The notes under the pieces: model-generated
What the model saw: the letters and a program-made list of their open reading frames with translations, nothing else
Database searches by the model: none
Told to the model about the DNA's origin: nothing
Part shown: positions 1-8,213 of the stretch, in pieces
How the letters are laid out: each line of letters opens with the position of its first letter
Numbering within the stretch: the first letter of the stretch is position 1
Assembly: GCA_018812885.1 (NCBI GenBank)
Contig: JAHJCW010000085.1
Coordinates: 1 to 11,998 of the forward strand
DNA length: 11,998 bases
Reading direction: 5' to 3'
DNA from: a bacterium
GTDB taxonomy: Bacteria > Fidelibacterota > Marinisomatia > Marinisomatales > JAHJCW01
Position numbers and translations under genes: made by a program

Positions 1-34
1 AAATTATTGTAATTGGTGTTTTGATTCTATACAT
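1..34 (-). CDS. 5' end of an unidentified gene, cut by the window edge
   Basis: Only the first 11 codons are visible on the minus strand (MYRIKTPITII), beginning at an ATG at 34-32 and running off the left edge. The case for a real start is the strong Shine-Dalgarno sequence AAAGGGAG at 50-43, 8 nt upstream of the ATG, better than most ribosome sites in this window. The short basic start followed by a run of Thr/Ile could open a signal peptide or membrane segment, but too little is present to name a product. It lies about 108 nt downstream of rimO in the same direction, so it may be read through from that operon or have its own promoter. A weak TTGAAT (111-106), 17 nt, TTTAAA (88-83) pair lies in the gap. 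Confidence 0.5.
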   Translation of the reverse strand, partial: MYRIKTPITII

Positions 35-42
35 ATTAATCA

Positions 43-50
43 CTCCCTTT
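43..50 (-). promoter_or_regulatory. Shine-Dalgarno for the left-edge gene
   Basis: The minus strand reads AAAGGGAG, 8 nt before the ATG at 34. It is a near-perfect anti-16S match in a window where most starts have weak sites. It is the main evidence that the left-edge reading frame is a gene. Confidence 0.5.
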
Positions 51-142
51 TATTGAGATACACTTTTAACATTAATCATGTGTTTAAACCTTGTATAAAT
101 TAATTATTCAATAATTAAATAGAAAGTAAATAAACTATATAG

Positions 143-1432
143 CTAATTAATGACCTTACCTATTAATTCAAATTCACTTGCATCGGTAATTAATACTTTT
201 TCAAATTTACCAATTTCTGTGGCTCCATAAACTTTAACAATGTTATCTACATCAGGTGAGTCAAACTCAGTCCGACCAATTGCATAATTTTCTTTTATTT
301 CATCAATAAGTACATCCATAGTTGAATTAATTAATGATTCATTTTTTTCCAACATAATTGAATTTTGTAACTTTTGCAGATGCAGTTTACGATCATTTTT
401 CAATTTACGTGGTACGTTATCTCTTAACCTTTCAGCAATCGTTCCCTCTTCCTCAGAATAGGTAAAGATACCAAGTCGGTCAAATCTAATTTCCTCGATG
501 AAATCACACAATTGGTTAAAATCTTTTTCAGTCTCACCCGGATAGCCAACTATAACCGTTGTCCGCAAACGAATATCCGGTATCACTTTCCGCAATTTTG
601 TGATTCTATTACGAATTCCAGCTTGTCCTAATCCACGTCGCATTGATGATAATATTTTATCAGAAGCATGTTGGATCGGCATGTCAAGGTATTTGCAGAA
701 TTTATTCATTTCAGCAAGTGAATCGATAATATTTTGGGAGAGATGAGCAGGATGTGCATAATGCAGTCGTATCCATTTTAGCGGATCGCCGATTTTATCT
801 AACTCAATCATTAATTTACCAAGATGCGTTTTCTTGGGCAAATCCCAACCGTACGAAGTTGTATCTTGAGCTATGACTAAAAACTCCTTAACTCCGCTAT
901 CAACAAGTCTTTCTGCTTCAGTAATGATTACATCAATCGGACGTGAAATTTGTTTACCGCGCATCAGAGGAATACTGCAAAAAGAGCAACCATTATCACA
1001 GCCTTCGGCAATTTTTAAATAGGCATAATGGCTCGGTGTAAGCAAGAACCGCCAATAAAGCGGATCATCCTTCAAAAATGGTTTTCCAGTTAGATATGAT
1101 ACAATTTGTCTATGATCATTAACACCGAAAAATCGATCTACTTCCGGTAACTCTTTCTTTAATTGTCCCGGATAACGTTCAGAAAGACAACCCATAACTA
1201 TCAATTGTTGAAGTTTTCCTGTCTTCTTCAATTCCGTAGCTTCTATTATTGCATCGATCGATTCCTCACGTGCTTGATCTAAAAAACCGCAAGTATTGAT
1301 AATAATTGTATCAGCTTTTTCGGGTACTGTTGTAATCAATAAATTAGACTGCTTAAGTCCACCAATTAATATTTCGGAATCGACTAAATTTTTAGCACAA
1401 CCAAGGCTAAGCAAATATATATTTTTAGTCAT
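143..1432 (-). CDS. rimO: Ribosomal protein uS12 methylthiotransferase RimO
   Basis: A radical-SAM enzyme that adds a methylthio group to a conserved aspartate of ribosomal protein S12, using two 4Fe-4S clusters. Counting from the ATG at 1432, the N-terminal cluster cysteines are C12 (LSLGCAKN), C48 (NTCGF) and C82 (MGCLSERY). The radical-SAM triad is CxxxCxxC at 145-152 (EGCDNGCSFCS). The C-terminal part, about 370-429, fits a TRAM RNA-binding domain. The LSLGCAKNLVDSE opening favours RimO over the tRNA enzyme MiaB. Length (429 residues) is normal. Three in-frame starts are possible: TTG 1444, ATG 1441 and ATG 1432. I chose 1432 because it lies just past the ftsY stop and gives the usual short lead; none has a clear Shine-Dalgarno. 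It is the last recognised gene of the nine-gene run. Confidence 0.95.
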   Translation of the reverse strand: MTKNIYLLSLGCAKNLVDSEILIGGLKQSNLLITTVPEKADTIIINTCGFLDQAREESIDAIIEATELKKTGKLQQLIVMGCLSERYPGQLKKELPEVDRFFGVNDHRQIVSYLTGKPFLKDDPLYWRFLLTPSHYAYLKIAEGCDNGCSFCSIPLMRGKQISRPIDVIITEAERLVDSGVKEFLVIAQDTTSYGWDLPKKTHLGKLMIELDKIGDPLKWIRLHYAHPAHLSQNIIDSLAEMNKFCKYLDMPIQHASDKILSSMRRGLGQAGIRNRITKLRKVIPDIRLRTTVIVGYPGETEKDFNQLCDFIEEIRFDRLGIFTYSEEEGTIAERLRDNVPRKLKNDRKLHLQKLQNSIMLEKNESLINSTMDVLIDEIKENYAIGRTEFDSPDVDNIVKVYGATEIGKFEKVLITDASEFELIGKVIN

Positions 1433-1433
1433 T

Positions 1434-2321
1434 TCATTCATCAATACCGATTATCGATTTGACATATTCATTTGCATCGAAAGGAATTAGATCATCTAAT
1501 TTTTCACCGACACCAATATACATAACCGGAATTTTTAACTCCTCGAACAAAGAAAATGCAATTCCTCCTCTAGCAGTACCATCCATTTTGGTCAGAATTA
1601 CTCCATCGATTTTAAATAATCGCGTGAACTCGCGGGCTTGAATAAGTGAATTTTGTCCAAGATTTGCATCAATAGTTAATAGTGACACTATACTGAACTC
1701 AGGAAAATGTTGATTTACTAATCGAACCATTTTTTCGAGTTCTGCCATTAAATTTTTATATGTATGTAGTCTTCCGGCAGTATCAACAATTACAACGTCA
1801 GAATTATTCTTAACAGCTGATTTTAATCCATCGAATAGTACGGCACTTGGATCACTTGATTGGGCATTACATACAATTTTCATGTTTAATCTACGCGCCC
1901 ATTCCTCTAATTGAGCAGAGGCCGCAGCGCGATATGTATCGGCACCGACCAGAAATATTTTTAAATTTTGTTTACTTAGTAGATTAGCTAGTTTAGCAAC
2001 TGTAGTAGTTTTTCCGGTACCATTGACACCAACTAGAAATACTACAGATTTTGGAGGAATAACCGGTATGTCTGTATGATATGGTAGGTGTTTGATTAAT
2101 ATTTCTCTGATTAGTCCGACAGGGTCATCAGTTTTATTACTTGTTAACTTTTCAATGATTAATTCAGTAGTATTTACACCTACATCAGACGCTATTAAGC
2201 TATCTTCTAATTGATATAATAAAGATTCATCAATCTTTTTTCTTTTTAGTGCTTTAAGCGGTGCGCTTATGGAACTTCGAGTTTTACTCAAAGCTTTAAA
2301 TATCTTAGCTCCTATTTTCAT
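1434..2321 (-). CDS. ftsY: Signal recognition particle receptor FtsY
   Basis: SRP-receptor GTPase that docks ribosome-SRP complexes at the inner membrane so that membrane proteins are inserted co-translationally. The NG domain is complete: helical N region about 1-85, P-loop GVNGTGKTT at 98-106, DTYRAAA at 128-134, DTAGR at 180-184, TKMDG at 244-248 and the closing GVGEKLDDL around 270-278. At 295 residues it lacks the long acidic A domain of E. coli FtsY. A short basic lead (about 1-30, many Lys/Arg) remains and probably serves as the amphipathic membrane anchor, as in other short FtsY proteins. FtsY rather than Ffh, because the protein ends after the G domain with no methionine-rich M domain. 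It starts 5 nt after the pgsA-like stop; its end touches the rimO start. Confidence 0.95.
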   Translation of the reverse strand: MKIGAKIFKALSKTRSSISAPLKALKRKKIDESLLYQLEDSLIASDVGVNTTELIIEKLTSNKTDDPVGLIREILIKHLPYHTDIPVIPPKSVVFLVGVNGTGKTTTVAKLANLLSKQNLKIFLVGADTYRAAASAQLEEWARRLNMKIVCNAQSSDPSAVLFDGLKSAVKNNSDVVIVDTAGRLHTYKNLMAELEKMVRLVNQHFPEFSIVSLLTIDANLGQNSLIQAREFTRLFKIDGVILTKMDGTARGGIAFSLFEELKIPVMYIGVGEKLDDLIPFDANEYVKSIIGIDE

Positions 2322-2326
2322 ATTGC

Positions 2327-2893
2327 TTATATTTTTTTAAATTCTACAAGGTATCGTTTGATATACATTATCCAACTAATCATAAGCAGTATAAAAGCTA
2401 TCCACAATGAAATACTTCTTAAATATTCTTTATATGGAAATTGAAATATATGTAATACTATCATTAATGCAACAGCCGCTGTCGCCCATTTGCCCGGCTT
2501 ATTAGCACTATTGACAAAATTCGTATTATTTATGAAATATAACCCAGGTAAGGCAATCGATGCATATCTAATTATAAAGAGTGCGAAAAACCACATCGGG
2601 AAAGTACCCAATAAAACTAAATAGAATGTTACTGATACAATTACAATAGAATCAGCAAGCGGATCCAACCACATTCCCAGGTGTGTAACCTCGCGTGCTT
2701 TGCGAGCAAAGAAGCCATCAAGTGCGTCTGAGGCAATAGCAATGATAATTAAAATTAGGAGTATTAAAGTCGACTCCGGTTTCTGTAAATAATATATAAT
2801 TGGTATTACCAAGAATACTCTGATTAAGCTAATGAAATTGGCTAATGTCAATATGCGTTCGGGGTCGGTTATCTTTGATTTATTTTTTTCCAT
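2327..2893 (-). CDS. pgsA: CDP-alcohol phosphatidyltransferase, probably phosphatidylglycerophosphate synthase
   Basis: Integral membrane enzyme of the CDP-alcohol phosphotransferase family, which joins a CDP-diacylglycerol lipid to an alcohol. The signature D(x)2DG(x)2AR(x)8G(x)3D(x)3D is complete: D56, D59-G60, A63-R64, G73, D77, D81. Several hydrophobic segments flank it (about 20-36, 41-55, 82-110, and the C-terminal half), as expected for the six-helix fold. The length of 188 residues and the SLIRVFLVIPIIYYL opening fit PgsA, which makes phosphatidylglycerophosphate from glycerol-3-phosphate. Another alcohol acceptor cannot be excluded from sequence alone. It starts 4 nt after the ABC gene stop and ends 5 nt before ftsY. 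Confidence 0.85.
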   Translation of the reverse strand: MEKNKSKITDPERILTLANFISLIRVFLVIPIIYYLQKPESTLILLILIIIAIASDALDGFFARKAREVTHLGMWLDPLADSIVIVSVTFYLVLLGTFPMWFFALFIIRYASIALPGLYFINNTNFVNSANKPGKWATAAVALMIVLHIFQFPYKEYLRSISLWIAFILLMISWIMYIKRYLVEFKKI

Positions 2894-2897
2894 AGTA

Positions 2898-4175
2898 TTA
2901 TAATTTTAGCGTTGAATCGCAAATGCTACCAATAAATCTATGATCATGTGAAATTAATATTAAATGTTTTTCTTCTAAATATCTAATAAAATGGGAATGT
3001 AAATTTAACTTTTGCTGACTTCCCATTCCAAATGTTGGCTCATCCAATATTAATAAATCATAATTACAATTTGACAATACAATAATTAGAGCAATTCTAA
3101 GTGTTGTCCAAGATAAATCCAATGCTAAAATATTCTTTATATTCTCCCAGGCAATATTATTTAGACTCAACTCGACACTGATTTTGTTCAATTGTGAACT
3201 ATATAATTTTCCATTTTTTAATAATAGGTCAACAAATTTCTCTAATGTCATAATTCCTAATAATTTTTCAGGAAATTGATCAAGATATCCAATCTCAAAT
3301 TTTTTATTATGGGCTTGAGTTAATTTAATCGTTCCGGAAATTGGTTTTTCCAATTTTAACAATAATGAGGCAAGTGTAGATTTTCCGGAACCATTATTTC
3401 CAATTATTCCGAGACATCTAAAATTATTTATTGATTCTGAAAAATCATTAAAGATTGGATTTTTATTATTATCATAGTGGAAATTCAGTTTATCGACCAC
3501 TAAGCCAATTTCACCTTTTTGTAATCTAGTTTTTGGCAATTCTGTTAAATGTAAAGATTTAATTTTTAATAGTCCTTTAAAAGTTAATTGCCATTTTGTA
3601 TTACCGTACTTTAAATCACTTTCGTCTGATGTAAACCAAATTATAACATTATCATTTTGGGGGGGGTTAAAGAATTGTTCAACAACTTGTCTTTTTAATT
3701 GATCGCTTAAAAATGAAAGTGCATCATCAATCAAGATTATGTTAGCAGACACCATAAATGTCGTTGAAATATTCAATAATTCTTTTTCACCACCACTCAA
3801 CGTAACAGGATGTCTATCAATATCTACCGAAAACAATAATTTATTTTTAGTTTCTTCTAATTGATTTCTAATATGCGCTGTATTTTTTGAATTACATTCT
3901 AAACTAAATGCTAATTCATTTTCTATCGTGTTACTTATGATTTGTAAATCAGGGTTTTGAAGAATAACTTTAACATTCTTTTTACTATTTATCTTTTTGC
4001 TATTGAATAATGTTGATTTATTTTGTCCATCGTTTGCTAATAAATTAGCCAATTCAGATTTGCCTACACCGCTTTCTCCGTAAATGATGTGTAGTCCCCA
4101 TGAAAAACTATAGTCTTGAGATTGTTGATTAGGAGAATTATTAAATTGTAATGAAAAGGAAAAAGGTTTAGTCAC
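2898..4175 (-). CDS. Twin-domain ABC transporter ATPase (ECF/CbiO-like) with one degenerate site
   Basis: Two ABC ATPase domains fused in one 425-residue protein. Domain 1 (about 1-205): Walker A GESGVGKS 33-40, Q-loop Q73 in an ECF/CbiO-like QNPDLQI stretch, signature LSGGE 126-130, Walker B IILIDD ending D150-D151, and Ser183 where the switch histidine belongs. Domain 2 (about 225-425): Walker A GNNGSGKST 259-267, Q300, a degraded signature LSWTT 354-358, intact Walker B LLILDEP 374-380 and switch His410. So the composite site using domain-2 Walker motifs and domain-1 signature looks active, and the other looks dead. Start is GTG at 4175 behind GGAG, overlapping the waaA end by 8 nt. No membrane (T) or substrate (S) subunit gene is adjacent, so substrate is unknown. 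A run of eight C (coding strand) lies at 3659-3666. Confidence 0.8.
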   Translation of the reverse strand: MTKPFSFSLQFNNSPNQQSQDYSFSWGLHIIYGESGVGKSELANLLANDGQNKSTLFNSKKINSKKNVKVILQNPDLQIISNTIENELAFSLECNSKNTAHIRNQLEETKNKLLFSVDIDRHPVTLSGGEKELLNISTTFMVSANIILIDDALSFLSDQLKRQVVEQFFNPPQNDNVIIWFTSDESDLKYGNTKWQLTFKGLLKIKSLHLTELPKTRLQKGEIGLVVDKLNFHYDNNKNPIFNDFSESINNFRCLGIIGNNGSGKSTLASLLLKLEKPISGTIKLTQAHNKKFEIGYLDQFPEKLLGIMTLEKFVDLLLKNGKLYSSQLNKISVELSLNNIAWENIKNILALDLSWTTLRIALIIVLSNCNYDLLILDEPTFGMGSQQKLNLHSHFIRYLEEKHLILISHDHRFIGSICDSTLKL

Positions 4176-5451
4176 GGATGATACTCCGCACTACCCTTGT
4201 TGCTGAGCCGATATTATCATGGATAACTTTCGTTGCGGCAAAACTTGCATCTAAGAAACGATTTTTATCATTTAACAAAACTTTCATTATGTCATAAAAT
4301 TCTGTTCCATTATTTATTGAAAAACCGCCACCGGCTTTCAGCAATTCTATTGCCGCATACGATTTTCTAAATTTAGGACCGAAAATTACAGGCAGCCTTG
4401 CGATTGCTGGTTCCATAATATTGTGTATGCCACTGGAAAATCCGCCACCAATGTATGCAATTTGTCCCTCCCAATATAATTTTGATAACACACCAACTAC
4501 TCCAAGTATTACTACTCGGCCATTTTGAATTTTGCTTATCTTTTTTGATCGAATTATTGTTGGTTTGTATCCATGCACTAAAAATTGCTGAATCGACAAT
4601 TGAATATATTTTTCTGATGGTTCATGCGGTGCCCATAAAATGCATAGTTCTTCATCTTCTTCCATAAGCTGAAATATCGAATTAATAATTTTCTTTTCAT
4701 CTTCTGGCCAAACACTTCCAATAATAAGTCTTTTGTCGCGCATCAAAACCGTTATTGTATGATTTTTTGTAAATTTATCGGCTTTTTCTTTTACTTGATC
4801 ATATCTAGGATTACCTAATACGCGTACAGTAGGTTTATTTTTTTGTGGCAATATTTTATTTAGTTGGTAATTATCTTCTTCTGTTATAGTATAAATTGTA
4901 GAAAATGATTGATATACTGCTCTATAAAAATGTTTAATTATTGGCAGAATTTTAGATGTATTCTGATCGAATCTTGCAGCGAACACAGTTGTATGAATTT
5001 TGCGTTTATTAGCTAACCAAATTATGTTTGGCCAAATATCGTATGTGGCAAAAATAATTTTTTTGGGTTTAATAATTTTGAGTACTTTTCTGATGGACCA
5101 TATAAAATCGAACGGTAGATAAATCTTGCAATCAATATTTTGATCATCAACATTTTGATATCCAGAGGGTGAGAAAAAACTTGCTATTACATAGCACTCT
5201 TTTTCTACCTCTTTTAATCCTCTCAAGACAGGTCGCACTTGTTCAAATTCTCCATGTGAGGCAGCATGAAACCAATAAACAGATTGTTTATTGTCCCAAC
5301 TTTGTAAAGTATTTTTTAAGATATCAACAGTATGAAAACGTCCCACTAATCCATCTTTCATTTTTTTATTAAATATTGCACCAATACTTGCTAAAATAAA
5401 TATTAGCGGATAGATTATTAAATTATAAATAAGGAACCAAAAATATATCAT
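4168..5451 (-). CDS. waaA: 3-deoxy-D-manno-octulosonic acid (Kdo) transferase
   Basis: GT30 glycosyltransferase that transfers Kdo from CMP-Kdo onto the lipid A precursor at the cytoplasmic face of the inner membrane, the first step of LPS core assembly. An N-terminal hydrophobic anchor (about 1-27) is followed by HAASHGEFE at 62-70, where E68 matches the family's catalytic glutamate in its HxxSxGE context. Also present are GNPRYD at 213-218, APHEPSE at 274-280 and the CMP-Kdo-binding motif GGGFSSGIHNIMEPA at 335-349. Length of 427 residues is typical. Whether it adds one or two Kdo cannot be read from the sequence. The ATG overlaps the GT9 gene stop as ATGA, with an AAGG-containing ribosome site upstream. 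The adjacent GT9 gene gives a two-gene LPS core pair. Confidence 0.93.
   Translation of the reverse strand: MIYFWFLIYNLIIYPLIFILASIGAIFNKKMKDGLVGRFHTVDILKNTLQSWDNKQSVYWFHAASHGEFEQVRPVLRGLKEVEKECYVIASFFSPSGYQNVDDQNIDCKIYLPFDFIWSIRKVLKIIKPKKIIFATYDIWPNIIWLANKRKIHTTVFAARFDQNTSKILPIIKHFYRAVYQSFSTIYTITEEDNYQLNKILPQKNKPTVRVLGNPRYDQVKEKADKFTKNHTITVLMRDKRLIIGSVWPEDEKKIINSIFQLMEEDEELCILWAPHEPSEKYIQLSIQQFLVHGYKPTIIRSKKISKIQNGRVVILGVVGVLSKLYWEGQIAYIGGGFSSGIHNIMEPAIARLPVIFGPKFRKSYAAIELLKAGGGFSINNGTEFYDIMKVLLNDKNRFLDASFAATKVIHDNIGSATRVVRSIIRD
4184..4187 (-). promoter_or_regulatory. Shine-Dalgarno for the ABC ATPase GTG start
   Basis: The minus strand reads GGAG followed by 8 nt and then GTG at 4175. The site lies inside the waaA coding end and supports the GTG as the start of the ABC gene. 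Confidence 0.5.
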
Positions 5452-6491
5452 AATAGACCGCCTTCAGTAATCTTACTTAATACAATTTTGGGAGTAATGG
5501 TCGTCATACAATATTGTTCATCGCGATAACATTTACGATTTCCGCTTTGGGAACAAGGTCTACACCATAGGTTGTTATTTTCGATTGAAATTGAGTTATT
5601 CCGATTAACCCCTGCTCCCGTTTCTCGAGAGGTTGGACCAAGTATCGTAACTACTCTTTTCCCCAACGCTTCTGCCGCATGTATCAATCCTGTATCGGCA
5701 CCAATAATATATTTTGATCTTGCAATAATTGACATTGACTCTCTTAAACTTGTCTTCCCTTGTAAATTTATTAAAGTTGAATCACATTTTGCGAGTTCAG
5801 TACAAATATTATCTTTTATCCCGCCTAAAATTACAAAATCAACATTTTCACGATTTTTCAGTTCTGCAAGCAGTTTATAATAATTATCAACTAGCCAATA
5901 TTTTTGTGGCCAAGCTGCTCCGGGAATAATTGTAATGAACGATTTTTTAACCCCCATTTTCCTAAGCATTATTTCTACTTGTATTTTTTCAAATTCAGAT
6001 ACAAATAATTCAGGTAAGGGATATTTTTCATCAATCATCCATTCCTTAATTGGTTGATGTAATAATTGTAATTGAGAAAAATCCCTTGAGAAATAATTTT
6101 TCCTAAATCGAAATAGTAAAAATCTCTTCCATCTTGGTTTTATTAGAATTCTTTTTGGAATTTTTCTAATCCAGAATCGGATTATTTTTGACCTGAGGGA
6201 ATTATGGAAATCAATTACCAAATCATATTCGGAACTATTAATCCATCTTCCTGTTGTTATCAAATGTCTGAAACCGGTATTTCTATCGTAAGAGATAATT
6301 CTGTCAATATATTTATTTCCTTCCAAAATTGGAGCAAAATCATCCAGAGTTAGAATATCAATTTTAACGGTTGGGAAAACAGACTTTAAGGTTATAATTG
6401 GAGACATTGTTAATACAATATCACCTATTGAGCTAAATTTTATTACTAATATTCGTTTGGGATTAGCAATCTTATTTGTTGCGATTGCCAT
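5448..6491 (-). CDS. GT9-family glycosyltransferase, LPS heptosyltransferase-like
   Basis: A GT-B glycosyltransferase of family 9, which transfers heptose or a related sugar from a nucleotide donor onto the LPS inner core on the cytoplasmic side of the membrane. Seen: N-terminal RILVIKFSSIGDIVLTMSP (13-31) with the conserved Asp24, YDLVIDFHNSLRS (89-101), IIPGAAWPQKYW (188-199), and donor-site GADTGLIHAAEALGKR (264-279) followed by ILGPTSRETGAG. Near the end four cysteines (C310, C313, C321, C328) occur in a CxxC...C...C pattern common in this family's C-terminus, perhaps structural or metal binding. The exact sugar and acceptor are unknown, so I give no waa letter. It overlaps the prenyl synthase end by 20 nt and waaA by 4 nt. 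Confidence 0.85.
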   Translation of the reverse strand: MAIATNKIANPKRILVIKFSSIGDIVLTMSPIITLKSVFPTVKIDILTLDDFAPILEGNKYIDRIISYDRNTGFRHLITTGRWINSSEYDLVIDFHNSLRSKIIRFWIRKIPKRILIKPRWKRFLLFRFRKNYFSRDFSQLQLLHQPIKEWMIDEKYPLPELFVSEFEKIQVEIMLRKMGVKKSFITIIPGAAWPQKYWLVDNYYKLLAELKNRENVDFVILGGIKDNICTELAKCDSTLINLQGKTSLRESMSIIARSKYIIGADTGLIHAAEALGKRVVTILGPTSRETGAGVNRNNSISIENNNLWCRPCSQSGNRKCYRDEQYCMTTITPKIVLSKITEGGLL

Positions 6492-7455
6492 TATAATTTA
6501 CCAAATCAATTAATTTTTGTTTGTATACTGTCTCCGGATATTTATCTATTGCAGACAGTGCTTTCTCAGAATATTCAGTGATTTTGCTCTTCGCATAGTC
6601 AAATCCACCAGTTGATTCAATTATGGATTTCAATTCTTCTGTAACCTTTTTTTCCTTTTTGACTTTACGTAATAATCTACTAATTTGTCTAACTGTTTGT
6701 TTATCAGCGGTATTCATACTATGTACAATCGGAAGTGTAATCATATTGCTTATCACATCTTGTGCTAAATCTTTCCCGGTATCTGATTCATTTCCAAGTA
6801 AGTCAAATAAATCATCTTTAATTTGAAATGCGATTCCCAAATTATTTCCAAAGATTTTCAGTGCCTCGTGATCTGCTTCGTTTTCCGAGGAGGTAATAGC
6901 ACCTAATTCACAAGCAGTTGCTATTAAAGACGCTGTTTTTTTCTCAATCATTTTATAATAAACATTTTCATCCATACGTTTATTAATTGACTTTTCAATT
7001 TGCAACAACTCACCTGAGCTAAGATCTTCTGCAGTTCGACCAATACTGTCTAATACTTTAAAATTCTTCATCTTGACCATATAAATTAATGATTTGCTCA
7101 GAACATAATCGCCCATCAATAAAGATATTTTGTTTTTCCAAACCCTATTTAATGAGGGCCATCCACGACGGTATTCGGCATCATCAATGATATCATCATG
7201 GATTAATGTTGCGATGTGTAATAACTCCATTATAGCTGCTGCGCGATAGGTATTCTCTGTCGGTTTACCGCAAACATGAGCAGCTAATATTGTTAAAATC
7301 GGGCGAAACCTTTTACCGCGTCTTTGAATAATATATTTACTTACCGTATTTATGAGTCTAACATCAGATTGCAAGGCAGATTCGAACTCGATTTGAAATC
7401 TATCCAAATCATCTTTAATAGGTTTGGTTATTTCTTTAAGAATAGAATTTGCCAT
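6472..7455 (-). CDS. Long-chain trans-polyprenyl diphosphate synthase (octaprenyl type)
   Basis: Builds a long isoprenoid chain by condensing isopentenyl diphosphate onto allylic diphosphates; in this kind of bacterium the product probably feeds the menaquinone side chain. Seen: GKRFRP (47-52), the first aspartate-rich motif DDIID (87-91) and the second, QIKDDLFD (211-218), with DDLFD at 214-218. Chain length is set largely by the residues before the first motif. Here the position five before it is Ala82, a small residue that lets the chain grow past C15-C20, so a hexa- to octaprenyl product is more likely than farnesyl or geranylgeranyl. Length of 327 residues fits IspB/HepT-like enzymes. 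Its ATG shares one base with the tatC stop (TAATG), so translation is probably coupled. Confidence 0.88.
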   Translation of the reverse strand: MANSILKEITKPIKDDLDRFQIEFESALQSDVRLINTVSKYIIQRRGKRFRPILTILAAHVCGKPTENTYRAAAIMELLHIATLIHDDIIDDAEYRRGWPSLNRVWKNKISLLMGDYVLSKSLIYMVKMKNFKVLDSIGRTAEDLSSGELLQIEKSINKRMDENVYYKMIEKKTASLIATACELGAITSSENEADHEALKIFGNNLGIAFQIKDDLFDLLGNESDTGKDLAQDVISNMITLPIVHSMNTADKQTVRQISRLLRKVKKEKKVTEELKSIIESTGGFDYAKSKITEYSEKALSAIDKYPETVYKQKLIDLVNYNGNRNK

Positions 7456-8213
7456 TAAGCCGGTTTGTCTTCCTTTTTCCGTTTTGCACGATTTACACCA
7501 GCTGAAACTAAAATACTTATTTCATATAATATTATTAATGGGAATGTCATAATTAACATGCTTATCGGGTCAGGCGGTGTGATAAAAGCGGAAAGAATCA
7601 TTATTGCTACAATCGCATGCCGGCGATACATTCTAAGAAATTTGGGAGTTAATATACCAACTGATGATAATATGAATGATACAATCGGCATTTCAAATAT
7701 AATGCCGGCACCCATCATCAGCCACGTAATAAAACTAAAATAATAATTAATTGAAATATTATTTTGAATATCTCCATAACCCATTGATGTAAAAAAATTG
7801 AGTGAAAATGGTATTAGTACAAAATATGCAAACAAGATTCCACTCAAGAATGCTATATACGTAAAAATTATTATTGGAAGAATAAATCTTATCTCAGTTC
7901 TATATAAACCGGGAGCTGCAAATTTCCACAATTGATAGGTAATTATTGGTAATCCTAAAATAAAACCGCCAACAAATGCCAATCCCCACTTTACCATGAA
8001 CATCCCTTGTACTTTCAAAACTTGAAGGGTGAATTGATGGTTAATATTTTGTGTAGGCGCTACTAATAATTCCATAATCTTGTTAATAAAGACAAATGAA
8101 ATAATCGCTCCAATAATCACCGCTATAAGCGATTTAATAATCCGCCAACGAAATTCTTCAAGGTGATCCAAGAACCCCATTTCAACTATTTCTTTAGTCA
8201 TGTTTTGTCGCAT
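7455..8213 (-). CDS. tatC: Sec-independent protein translocase subunit TatC
   Basis: Polytopic inner-membrane receptor of the twin-arginine pathway, which exports folded proteins with RR signal peptides. Hallmarks: N-terminal FLDHLEEFRWRI (14-25) corresponding to the HLxELRxR motif, WKFAAPGLYRTE (96-107) in the first periplasmic loop, FEMPIV (173-178) and the late stretch LSAFITPPDPISM (208-219). About six membrane segments are visible: roughly 27-45, 75-96, 110-136, 158-183, 199-211 and 216-237. There is a basic C-terminal tail. TatA/TatB genes are not in the window. Starts at ATG 8213 (20 nt overlap with meaB) or ATG 8201 (8 nt overlap) are both possible; neither has a clear Shine-Dalgarno. 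Confidence 0.94.
   Translation of the reverse strand: MRQNMTKEIVEMGFLDHLEEFRWRIIKSLIAVIIGAIISFVFINKIMELLVAPTQNINHQFTLQVLKVQGMFMVKWGLAFVGGFILGLPIITYQLWKFAAPGLYRTEIRFILPIIIFTYIAFLSGILFAYFVLIPFSLNFFTSMGYGDIQNNISINYYFSFITWLMMGAGIIFEMPIVSFILSSVGILTPKFLRMYRRHAIVAIMILSAFITPPDPISMLIMTFPLIILYEISILVSAGVNRAKRKKEDKPA

Noticed and set aside
100..118. Perfect 9-base inverted repeat TTAATTATT/AATAATTAA with a one-base centre.
   Set aside because: All A/T, with almost no loop and no U-run arrangement for a terminator; expected by chance in such AT-rich DNA.
5572..5880. A 102-codon open frame on the plus strand opposite the GT9 gene.
   Set aside because: It is antisense to conserved GT9 motifs and has no ribosome site or family resemblance.
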